Below are positions 1 through 9,200 of a DNA stretch of 11,449 nucleotides, piece after piece. A program made the translations under genes and the position numbers. Numbering within the stretch: the stretch's first letter is position 1; every line of letters starts with the position of its first letter. The notes below the pieces were generated by a model. The model made no database searches, was not told the DNA's origin, and saw nothing but the letters and a program-made list of their open reading frames with translations. This DNA comes from Pleurotus ostreatus/Saccharomyces cerevisiae fusant. Its lineage: Eukaryota > Opisthokonta. The stretch is taken from contig JAMQCK010001149.1 of the NCBI GenBank assembly GCA_024196135.1, positions 1 through 11,449 on the forward strand. The letters are read 5' to 3'.

Positions 1-30
1 GCGCACCCTGGCGACCAGCCCGCGGACTCG

Positions 31-50
31 CACCCCCTCCCCCCATCCTT
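31..50 (-). other. Candidate polypurine tract and 3' LTR start
   Basis: On the sense strand 50-33 reads AAGGATGGGGGGAGGGGG, 17 purines of 18 with the single T near the start, followed immediately by TG (32-31). A polypurine tract directly before TG is where plus-strand DNA synthesis is primed and where the 3' LTR begins in LTR elements. If so, only 32 bp of the 3' LTR are in this window, which fits the absence of an LTR pair. Without the matching 5' LTR this stays a candidate; a purine-rich run at about 131-150 is a weaker alternative. Confidence 0.4.
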
Positions 51-97
51 GCCTGTACGACGCATGCTCGCTATGCAGGCTGTGCGTCGCGCGTCGT

Positions 98-119
98 GCC
101 GGCGAAAAATTTCGCCGGC
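98..119. repeat. Perfect inverted repeat, 10-bp arms, 2-bp spacer
   Basis: Arms GCCGGCGAAA (98-107) and TTTCGCCGGC (110-119) are exact reverse complements separated by AA. As RNA the outer GC-rich pairs would form a stable hairpin just before the candidate polypurine tract, in the 3' untranslated part of the element. The role is unknown: RNA 3'-end formation, packaging or a protein site are all possible. Confidence 0.75.
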
Positions 120-156
120 GCTTGTTTGCCTTTTCCGCCCCTTCCGCCATCCATAG

Positions 157-180
157 ATGTACATACACATTATATATAAT
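157..180. repeat. AT-rich island with two perfect palindromes
   Basis: ATGTACAT (157-164) and ATTATATATAAT (169-180) are perfect palindromes in an AT-rich island of about 50 bp (155-205), inside otherwise very GC-rich DNA. The second could serve as a TATA element on either strand or as an AU-rich 3'-processing signal. No function can be assigned from sequence alone. Confidence 0.5.
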
Positions 181-264
181 ATGAGTTACATATTTTTTGT
201 GCTACTTTGGATGCGAAGGACGATGAGCGGCGACGGTGGCGGCAGCGCGCGCTCGCGCGAGGCC

Positions 265-346
265 GCGCGACGCGCTGACTAAGCAAGCGCGACGCGCGGG
301 AAGGCGCATCAATCGCGCCCGCGCGTGGCGGGAGGCGGCGCGACGC
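265..346. repeat. Short CpG-rich repeat units GCGCGACGC(GC)
   Basis: GCGCGACGCGC occurs at 265-275 and 287-297 (22 bp apart), GCGCGACGC again at 338-346, and its inverse at 84-92. They sit in the 3' non-coding region. They may be repeated protein-binding sites or merely products of CpG-rich low complexity. Confidence 0.45.
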
Positions 347-454
347 TCGGAAATGCCCGAAGGCGAGCTCGGGGGGTCGCCTACCGCATCGGGCGCTGCC
401 CGGAGGCGTCGCCGGCGAGATCCCGGGCGCTGTGGCTGTGTAGGTAAACACTTC

Positions 455-502
455 GGCAACTTTGCAAAAGCACGACCTACAACTTAGAGGCAACTTTGCA
501 AA
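455..502. repeat. Direct repeat of 14 bp spanning the stop of the second ORF
   Basis: GGCAACTTTGCAAA occurs at 455-468 and again at 489-502, a period of 34 bp. The right copy encodes part of the C-terminus of the second ORF (CKVA), and the left copy lies just after its stop. This suggests a small local duplication at the ORF end. Confidence 0.7.
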
Positions 503-2978
503 GGGGGTACTTCCACAGGTGGATGATGCAGCCATGCAAGCAGGCTATCTCCTCCGCTGAGGCCTCGTCGTAGAACAAGGTCGGGATTGCCGGTGACGCC
601 GGCCAGATCTTCTTCCCGCCCCGCCGCATTCGCGTATCTTCGCAGGGCCCTTCGCCGACCTTGTCCGCCATTAAATCCCAGGCCCATCTCCTCAGTACGT
701 ACCCCGCTATGTCGCTGGCGAAGTACAGGGAGGGCGCATGGGGGCGACGCGCAAGCCCTCGAATGGCCGTGACCCAGTTCTCGTATAAGGCTGTACCCCC
801 TACCCCATAAGAGACGAACGACACGTTGTGGGACTCTTCAGGAGCGAGCGGACGGTCTTGATCGGTCGCCGGATACATAGATTGCGGCAGCGCGATGATG
901 ATGGGGGCCCCGATGTTCGCGAGGTGTTCCATGCTGTCCTCGGGAAGGTGATGCCTGCGCAGGATGCGCCATAAGAGGAGGCGCACACGATCCTGGGCCC
1001 TTCTGGGTACGACGTATGCGTGCTCTCTAACGCGGCTACTCCAGGCTACGCGTCCGTCCACATCGTTGGCGCGCGGCAAGGGGTTCGGGGAGAGCTTGCG
1101 ATCCAAAAGCTCGAGCTCCTCGTCGAGGCGGCGCACGAGAGAGTCCCACCCCGCTTGCCCCGGCGTGACGAGCGAGTGTCTCGATGAGGGGTCAGGTAGA
1201 AGGATATCGTAGTCGCGTGCTGATCTTGAGCCCGCGGCCGAAGACTGTGGCGATGGAGTGTCTCTCGCCGCTCGAGGGGAAGCGCTGCGGCGCGAACGAC
1301 CCCTAGCCGCTGAGCTGGAGGTTGCCCGAGTCGAAGAGAGCTGAGAGGTGCGTCCTCGAGCCCGTGAGCTGCCTTCTTCTTGCTCGCCCATGCGCACGGG
1401 GAATTGCGCTCGCGTGGTCCTTGCGGGACCAATGCGCTCCGCCAGCGACCTCTTCTCCTCGGCTCTCTTGCCGACCTTCTTGCTCTTGCGCGGGTCGTGG
1501 TCCGCCATCTCGTGCTCCTCTCGCCCGTCAATGCAGTCGTACCCCGTGATTGGCACGTTGGGAACCTCGTCGTAGTCGAGCCGGCTGTCGTACTCGAAAA
1601 GCGGCATGCTGCTCTTCACCTCCTCCCACTCCTCGCCGATACTGCGTCGGGGCGACTCCACGTACCCGTCTAAGGTCTGCAGCTCTATCGCTTCGATGTC
1701 GTCCTGAGGGGAATACGTGTCTCGCGCCAGCGACATCTCCGACGGTAGGGGAGCGCACGAGAGTCTCCGTAACTCACGACCATGAAAGTAGCTGCCCATG
1801 CGGAGCGCCAGCGGGACGTCAAAGATGCCCCAGTCATCGAGTGGGTCTTCCTCGTCCTCGCCATCTCGCTTCTTCGCCCATCGATAGATCACGACCTGCT
1901 CGCCCGAGAGCATGTCGTCGAAGTCCATGGTCGGGTCGCCTATGGGATATGCCTCGCATCCTTGTGCAACCAGGGCTTCGTCCCGTAGACGGTGAGGAAA
2001 CCAACCGCAGAAATATTCCGCGAAGAAGGTGCTCTCGGCGTGGCGGGTGGCGTCCCTCGCTTGCGGCGTAGCGTCTCGTGGGGCGAACCATCGGTCATAG
2101 CCCAAGACCTCGCGAGCTCGACCTTGCCCTGCGAGCACTTCGTCGTTCGTGGGCTCGCGACCGAGGCGCTTCTTGAGCTCCAGGACGCGCGCGACGAGCC
2201 AAGGGTTTGCGCGCATGAATTGGCCGCTGACGTGCAGGCATGGCGTCCAGATGTAGTGGAACGGGACGTGGTGCTCGATAAGGAGGCGCAAATCCACCCA
2301 GTGGTAGTCGGCCGCGAGATTGAGGAGGTACCCTCGCGTCTCTCGTTCCCCGAGGCGCAAGGAGGCGACGAATTCCGCTGACGCGCTGGCGAGACCGTTT
2401 GCCCAGCCGCCCGTGGCATGCGTGTACCAGGCCAAGAAGCCGACGTTCGTGAGCGCTTGCGCTCGGGCCAATTCCACAGCCTTCCTGGCGTCCTTGAGAG
2501 AGTCAAATCCTGCCTCCAAAGCGCTCTTGTCCACGTGCAAGGGGCTGTAGTCAATCTCCTCCAGCCATTGCTCCCTCTTGAAGAGATCCTCGGCCGCTTG
2601 CATAAGCTCGCGACACGCTTGCTCGACCTGACTCGCGACCTCCCATACGCCATTGACCCAGTTCGAGCAAACGAAGTACTGCCCGTTCCTCGTGGAGATG
2701 ACCTCGCTGTCCAGAGGTGCGCGAATGAGTATCTCGAGTGGGTCCAGGCCTACGAGGAGCGTGGTCGGCATGTATCCATCCCACGGGAAGAGCGGGTTCA
2801 GCCAGGCGATACGGATAGAGGGACCTCGCAGGCGGAAGGAGATGCGACGCAGCGCTGGGTCGACCTGGTCCAGCTGATCGGGATCGGCGTTGACTGACCC
2901 CCACTGGTGGTAATGCTTGACCGACGCCGCGAACAGAGGGAAGCCTGCCGAGTCGGGGTGTAGGAGAAATGAGACCAT
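477..2978 (-). CDS. Uncharacterised post-pol ORF (833 aa) of the retrotransposon
   Basis: I do not recognise a named family. The frame ends with TAG at 477-479. The first ATG at 2978 has a strong start context (A at -3, G at +4), so I chose it; the frame is open about 45 codons further up, without an ATG. Residues 1 to about 490 look globular and rich in aromatic residues, with segments such as GFLAWYTH (near 180) and HHVPFHYIWTP (near 234-244), then acidic patches. Residues about 497-585 are a basic, Arg/Ser-rich, probably disordered linker beginning RKSKKVGKR, a candidate nuclear signal. Residues about 588-833 form a second globular-looking part. There is no signal peptide, transmembrane segment or fusion-peptide-like stretch, so despite its place it is not an envelope protein. 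It lies 283 bp after the pol stop on the same strand. I vaguely recall similar hypothetical proteins in agaricomycetes, which I cannot verify here. A DNA-, RNA- or particle-associated accessory role is only a guess. Confidence 0.8.
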   Translation of the reverse strand: MVSFLLHPDSAGFPLFAASVKHYHQWGSVNADPDQLDQVDPALRRISFRLRGPSIRIAWLNPLFPWDGYMPTTLLVGLDPLEILIRAPLDSEVISTRNGQYFVCSNWVNGVWEVASQVEQACRELMQAAEDLFKREQWLEEIDYSPLHVDKSALEAGFDSLKDARKAVELARAQALTNVGFLAWYTHATGGWANGLASASAEFVASLRLGERETRGYLLNLAADYHWVDLRLLIEHHVPFHYIWTPCLHVSGQFMRANPWLVARVLELKKRLGREPTNDEVLAGQGRAREVLGYDRWFAPRDATPQARDATRHAESTFFAEYFCGWFPHRLRDEALVAQGCEAYPIGDPTMDFDDMLSGEQVVIYRWAKKRDGEDEEDPLDDWGIFDVPLALRMGSYFHGRELRRLSCAPLPSEMSLARDTYSPQDDIEAIELQTLDGYVESPRRSIGEEWEEVKSSMPLFEYDSRLDYDEVPNVPITGYDCIDGREEHEMADHDPRKSKKVGKRAEEKRSLAERIGPARTTRAQFPVRMGEQEEGSSRARGRTSQLSSTRATSSSAARGRSRRSASPRAARDTPSPQSSAAGSRSARDYDILLPDPSSRHSLVTPGQAGWDSLVRRLDEELELLDRKLSPNPLPRANDVDGRVAWSSRVREHAYVVPRRAQDRVRLLLWRILRRHHLPEDSMEHLANIGAPIIIALPQSMYPATDQDRPLAPEESHNVSFVSYGVGGTALYENWVTAIRGLARRPHAPSLYFASDIAGYVLRRWAWDLMADKVGEGPCEDTRMRRGGKKIWPASPAIPTLFYDEASAEEIACLHGCIIHLWKYPLCKVASKL

Positions 2979-3261
2979 CTTGGACCGTCCGCGATTCCGG
3001 CAATCCTGGATTCGCGAGGGTCTACTCTTCGACTTCAACGCGGGCGGTCCTCGCGGAGAGTCCAAGAGCGAAGGCAATGGGGAAAAGGAAGGAGAGGGAG
3101 TCGGGTACCCTCACCTTTAGTGCTGGCTCTTCGCGGGAACCGGAAAAATAAACACGAGTCGATATGCACATGTGACGTACCTAGCCCCGTTCAGCGCGCC
3201 GCGCTCTTGAGGCATCGTCTTTTTGGCCGCGGCGCTCTCTTCTTATCGCTCCACTTCTTCC
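2979..3261 (-). other. Spacer between pol stop and second ORF, with splice-like signals
   Basis: This is a 283-bp non-coding gap on the sense (minus) strand. It holds a 32-codon ATG ORF (3117-3215), a donor-like AG/GTACGT at about 3175-3182 inside that small ORF, a second donor-like AAAG/GTGAGG near 3111-3120, and then a run of pyrimidines at about 3079-3100. The TTG-initiated extension of the downstream frame covers 2979-3077. The spacer probably carries whatever allows expression of the downstream ORF (splicing, reinitiation or an internal promoter), but nothing here decides between these. Confidence 0.4.
3117..3215 (-). CDS. Small ORF (32 aa) between pol and the second ORF, doubtful
   Basis: ATG at 3215, TAA at 3117-3119, beginning MPQERGALNGA. 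It has no recognisable domain. It overlaps neither long frame and is interrupted by the donor-like AG/GTACGT site, so its first 11 codons could form a short leader exon for the downstream ORF. It may equally be a chance ORF. Confidence 0.15.
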   Translation of the reverse strand: MPQERGALNGARYVTCAYRLVFIFPVPAKSQH

Positions 3262-6200
3262 CTACAACCCGTGGTCGCGCCTGTACTCCGCTAGAACGTC
3301 GGGCGAGTTGCGTAAGGTCGCCTCCGTCTGCCAAGTGTCATAATGAGGCCCGAAGCCCTTCCACCGCACCAGGTACTCGCGCTTCTTCTTCCTGCGGTTC
3401 CACCGGTGCTCCACGATCTTTTCGAGCTCGTACTCGTCGTCGGGCAGTACGTCTGGCCGCGTGGTGGGCAGCTTCGCTCGGCGATCCTCTACGGATGAGG
3501 TTCCCTCGTGGTACTTCTTGAGGTGTTCGAAGTTGAAGATGGGCAGGCCCGGGTAGCGACTATCCATGCGCAATCGGTAGACATTGGGGTTGATCCTCTG
3601 CTGTATCTCGAATGGGCCGATCCACCTCTGTCGCAGCTTGGGCTTATCCTCGGCTTCGATCCACTCGAGCGAATGCGGGTTCACTAGTACTTTGTCACCC
3701 TTCTTGAACTCGGGCACGGGACGCCTCCCTTTATTGAAGAGCCGAGCTTGCTCCTCTTGCGCCGCCGCTATGGAATCGCGCGCCTGGTCTCTCTTTCGCT
3801 TGAGCTCCTCTAGGAACTTTGTGGTCTCCGGCAGCCTTCCCGCCGATTCCTCCAGCTTGCCGTTGTTGCTCCAGAAGTCCATCGGCGAACGCGGGTGAAA
3901 GCCCATGAGAAGGTGGAATGGTGTCTCTCCTGTCGAACGCTGCACTGTCGAGTTATACGCAAATTCTAGCAAGGGGAGATACTCCGCCCATAGGCTCTCG
4001 TCGTGGGATACGTACGTCCTGAGCATTGTTTCCAAATATCGATTGACAATCTCTGTTTGACCGTCCATCTGCGCGTGATGTGACGTTGACATGAGCAAGT
4101 CGGTGCGCAGCTCCTTCGCTACTTGCGTCCAAAAGTCTGACGTCCATTTCGGGTCACGATCGGAGACTATGCTTGCGGGGATTCCATATCGCGACGCTAC
4201 GTAGCGGACGAATAGCCTGGCGGCTTCGAAGCGGTTGATGCCTGTGTTGGTGGGTATGAACTGCGCATGCTTTGTCAACCTGTCTACTACGACCAGGATC
4301 GCGTCGAAGCCGTTTGACGGGGGAAGCGATATGATGAAGTCCATCGATACCGACTCGTACGGCGCGGATGGGATTGGGTTTGGTATGAGTGTGCCGTACT
4401 TGCTGAATGATGAATACTTGGATTTCTGACATGCGTCGCACGACTTGATGAACTTCTCCGCCCTCGCCTTCATCTTCCTCCAGTAGAATCTTGAGTATAG
4501 CTTCCCCCACAACTTGGCGAGACCCGCATGTGCTGTCTCCATCGGGTCCTCGTGAGCTCGCAGTAGAATCTCGTCCACCATGGCTTCCGGGACGCATAGG
4601 CGCGGGAGATAGTCTGCGTCCAGGAAGAACAACAGCCCGTCTTCTGACTTGTAATACCTCCGTCCCGGCGTCCAGGCGCTTGTGAGCGTGTCCGCTTCAT
4701 CGTATCTGCGTTTCCAGAACTCCTCCTCTTGGTACGCCTTCTTGAATCTACTGGCGAGCTCCTTGCTGATGTGCGTAACGAGGGCTGGTGGCTTCGTGAA
4801 TGTCGCGTCGTACTGGGGCCTCCGACGTGCCTCTTCCAGCTCATCTCCCTCGTCGGCTTCCTCTTGCTCTTGCTCGCCTGACTCTCGACCCGCGGTCTCT
4901 CGGTCGCGCCTTGGGTTGCTCTGCTCGTCCTCCGCGGCACCTGCGTCTTCTCGCCCTTCTTGCGCACTGACTTCGTCCTTCTCGTCGCTGGGTTCTCGTT
5001 GCGCGCTGACTTCGTCCTTCGCCCCCCGGCGGGCAAGGCGAGAGGAACGCCGTAGACCTGTGGCATACGCTTCCGGCGCGTCCTCTACGCACTCGCCTAT
5101 GGAAAGGCCGACAAAGGCGCGAGCCGCCCGCGCCCGCGAAGCCGCTTCCTCGCGCAGCGCGGCGGTCGCGGAATCCGTGCGCAGGGGTGGTGTGTCGGGT
5201 GGGCAAGGGGTCGCGAATGGCGGCGGGTCGCGCGGAATCCTGCTCAAGGGGTCCACATTAGAGTGGACACGGCCCGCGCGGTGTATGATCTCTAAGCCCG
5301 GCGAGTATGCGGAAAAAATCGCCCCCCATGAAGCCAGCCTCCTGTTGCTATTCTCATATGTCTTCGCCCACTGCAGCGCGCTATGATCAGTCACTAACAG
5401 GACCGGCGCGCCCTCCAGATATGGCTGAAATTTGACAAGTGCTTCCTTAGCCGCCAACGCCTCTCTTTCCGTTGTGCTGTAACGCGCTTCGGCGCCTTTG
5501 AAGGTGCGCGACCAATATGCTATGACACGCTCGATGTGCACCACGGTCTCGTCCATCGTCGCCCCCCATGGTCCCGGGTCCGGCACGTCCTTCGTCCTAT
5601 TTGAAACCTTGCTGACCAGGCGCGGCACGGGCAGGTGCTTATCGAACGCGTCCTTGATCTTGTCGTACACAGTCGTTCCCTTGAGATCGCGCACCGCAAT
5701 GGGCTGCACCTGCTGGAGCGCGCAGCCCAGTGCGTGGTCGGAAGCGTCGGTGTATAGCCGATAAGGCCTCCCTTCCATCGGGTGTCCGAGAACCGGTGCG
5801 CGCTGCAGGGCCTTCTTTGCTTGTAAGAAGGCATACTCCTGCTCCGCCCCCCAGCGCCAAGGTACGCCCTTCCGCAACAGCTCGTGTAGCGGTCCGCAGA
5901 CGTCCGAGTAATACGGAATAAAGGCGTTGAAATAGACCAACATACCGAGAAAAGTCTGCAATTCGGATGTGCAGGTAGGTCTTTTCATCTCCAGGACGGC
6001 TTTGACCTTCTCATAGTGCGTCGACAGGCCTAGGCGCGAGACTTTATGCCCAAGGAGGATGATGGAGTCATAGAAGAGATGACATTTGGAGGGGGATAAG
6101 GTGATATTCGCATCTTCCACCGCTCCGAGGACCTTATCCAAGTGCTCGATGTGTTCCTCGAACGAGCGCGAATAAACCACCACATCGTCGATATACACCA

Positions 6201-9200
6201 GAGCGAAAAGCCACAAGTACGGGGCGAGGACAGACTGCATGACGCGCTGGAAGATGGATGGTCCGTTGCGCAGTCCAAACGGCATCCTCTTGAACTGGAA
6301 CAGGCCTCGGTGCGTCCTGAACGCCGTCTTCTCGATGTCCTCCGGCGCTAATCTCAGCTGCGTGAAGCCAGACAGCGCGTCGAGTGAAGAGAGAACTTGC
6401 GCCCCTGCGAGCGAGCCCAATATCTCTTGTTGGCGCGGGATCGGAAACTCGTCAGGGATCGTGAGTTCGTTGAGCTTGCGATAGTCGACGCAGAATCGCG
6501 GTTTCCCGTTGCGGTATGCGATGACCACCGGCGCACTCCAAGGGCTTTTCGACGGCTCGATCACGTCCTGCGCGAACCATTTATTTATCTGCTCATCCAT
6601 CACTTCCTTCTTCGCCGGCGAAGAACCCCTCATTGGCACCGCTACTGGGTGCGCTCCTTCCTGCGTTCGGATCCGAGCCATTGCCGGATGATTTCCAAGC
6701 TTTCCGTCCAGCGCGAAAGCGCCTTTTCGCTTCTCCAACATCCTCCATGCTCGCTCTCTCAAGTGCTCTGGGAGCCTGCCCACATCGAGCTCCTTGCAGA
6801 ACTGCTCCCACGTCGTGTCCTGCACCTCCGGCATCTCCGCCGTCTTCGGCCCCACCTGTTCCTGCTCGCTCTGGACTGCGTGGTCCTCCTCTTCTTGCCT
6901 AGAGAACGAGTGTTTCCACGACTCGTACGAAGAGGCGTCCGGCATGGGGAACGTGCGCTTCCCTTCCTTCCAGGCCTCGTAGGTGCACTCCTCCGGCATG
7001 TGGAATTTTGGGTGTGCCTTCTCTTCGCTCCTCCCTCTCCCCGTCGCCTTGGGCTCTTCCGACGCTGCTTGCGCGAGCTGGCTCGCTGTCGTCATAAAAG
7101 CGGCGTGTTTCTGATACTCACGCAGTTCATCCTCGCTCTTCGGCTGGTCGAGACTCTCTTCCGCTCGAGATACGGTCCCTAATGCTTCGCCTTCTTGTAT
7201 AAATCGCGGTACCGTTGCCGTATTCGCCACTGGGACGGCCGGCGATTTCGACGAGATAAGCGTGTTTGGGACTAGGAAGGGTCGGTCCCGGCTGGACGAG
7301 AGAAGCTCCTTCTCGACGAGCCACTCGCCCTCCTGGTCGAAGGGGCCTCGCACCGGCACCAATGCTACCGATTCAGGCTTGATGAGAACCCGGCGCGCTG
7401 CTCGGATGGTGCGGTCTTCGACTTCCGCGCGTTTTTTCTTGTCCTTGAAGGCGCGCTGATGGCGATGGCGAGCCGCTTTCTTCAGGAAGCTGTGAGTCGG
7501 GCGCTCCCCCACGTACGCTCTCTCCACGCTCTGCACCTCCTTACGGAGAGCCGCAGTCTGTGTCAGCGGCTGCGCGGTCTTGGTGAACTCCGTCTGCCCG
7601 AAGGTAATTGTCGTGCCCTCCTCCAGGCTCCGGTTGACCGATAACTCATAGGCTTGCTGGAAGTCCTCGCCGAGGAGGACCGGCACGGTCATGTTGTCCA
7701 CCACGTACATCGTGACGTCCATCTCCACCAGTGTACCCCCATCCATTCGAATCAATACCGGCATCTGGCAATAGCCGCGTATGGAGACAGACTTGTCGGT
7801 GAGTTGCCAAAGCTTCATCTTGGCGCCCTGCAGGAGCTTAGGGGGCTGCTTCAGCGAATCGTAGACCTTGCCGCTGAGCAGCGAGATGCTGGCGCAAGAG
7901 TCCATGCGCAACATTACTTCGAACTCCCTGTCTGATCCCAGGTAGCCCTTCACGCACAACACGGACGCTCCCATGGACTTCAGCGTCTCGATGGACTTGA
8001 TGCGCGGCTTGAGCTTGACCTTTCCCGTGTCATATGGCTTCGGCATGTCCTCAAGCGCCTGCGCGACCAGCGTATAAATTCGATCCTCCTCCTGCTCGGA
8101 CGCCCACAGCGCGGGACGCGCTTCTTCGCTCACCGCTCCTGTCCTTTCCACCTCCGGTTCCTCGTAGATGCTCTCCAGCACGTGGGGCGAGTCTGCCGGC
8201 AACAATTCTCCTTCGTACCAGTAATCGTCCTCGATTTCTTCGATTGTCATCGCGAAGCTCGGCGTCTGCACGACATACGCGACGGGCGCCTGCTCCTCCG
8301 CTTCCTGGGTCTTACACCCCTCCTCCGTCTGTTCGACGGTGGGATTCGGGGTCGCCCTCTCAAAACCCTGCTCTGCAATGTAATATGCAACGTTATACGC
8401 CCTCTCGGCTTCCGCGTCCGCATCCTCCACAAGAAGCCCCTCTCCCCTGCGGTCAAGGAACGCTTGCCAATGCGGGCACTCCTTGTTCCAGTGATAGGGA
8501 CTGCCACAAGCTCTACATGGCGCTGGTGGCATGCGCTTGCTGCGCACCTTATTATCGCGAGGGAAAGGAGGCTTGCTCGGCGGCCTCTGACGCTCCCGCG
8601 CCGATACGACGTTGTACGCGACCGCCAGCATATCACCAGCCACTCCGTCCTCATCGTCCGCCGCGCTCGCACCTCCTTCCTCAGCTTGGGGCTCTACTTC
8701 CGCGTCAAAAGCGGAGGCAGCCCGACGAGCGAACATGCTCGGCCTGGATGCGGAAGCGGAAGATGTGCTGCCCAACTCCTTCAGGACTGACGCAATCTGT
8801 GACCTTAACTCTCCTCCCGTCGACTTCGATGAGTTCATGAGGTCCTCCTCGAACTCGAGCACTCTACTCGACAGCTGGTCGGTCGAGCGGATCGTGGATG
8901 GCACGAGGACAATGCCCCAGCTCGAGGGCGCTGCGCTGAGGATGAGCCGCACCTCCTCCCGCGAGTTCATTTCCGCAAAGGCGAGTGCTCGCGCCGTGAG
9001 TATGCGACGATATATGAACTGGCTTGGTGTCTCATGACGGTGCTTGAGTTCCCGGTACGAATGAAACTGGAATTCGGTGGCCAGTCTTTTGACCCACTTC
9101 GGCCCCAAGTAATCACGCTGAATGACATACAAGAACTTGTGCGCACTCCTCTTCATATAGGCCTTCAATGAGTCGGACAAGGTCATGAACCACTGCCACA

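Larger units (their letters stand above)
51..476 (-). other. 3' non-coding region after the second ORF
   Basis: There is no convincing gene on either strand. In sense order it holds the second copy of a 14-bp repeat that also lies in the ORF end (455-468), a CpG-rich stretch (about 200-430) with repeated GCGCGACGC units, the AT-rich island, a purine-rich run, and the 98-119 hairpin. The short ORFs here are non-ATG or of CpG-skewed composition with no protein-like character. It probably forms the 3' untranslated part of the element RNA. Confidence 0.5.

Noticed and set aside
265..297. CRISPR-like repeats
   Set aside because: Units are only 9-11 bp, irregularly spaced and CpG-driven, and the context is eukaryotic.
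1550..2071. Plus-strand and other-frame ORFs overlapping the two long minus-strand frames, such as 1550-2071, 6397-7182, 8034-8840 and 9185-9880
   Set aside because: They are antisense or off-frame shadows of the two coding frames: Arg/Ser/Pro-rich, non-globular, and without motifs. GC-rich coding DNA produces such open frames freely.
477..2978. Second ORF as an env (envelope) gene
   Set aside because: Its position fits, but no signal peptide, transmembrane helix, furin-like cleavage site followed by a hydrophobic peptide, or cysteine-rich ectodomain is visible.
3079..3110. Polypurine run between pol and the second ORF as a central or 3' polypurine tract
   Set aside because: The purines are on the plus strand; on the element sense strand this is a pyrimidine run, so it cannot prime plus-strand synthesis.
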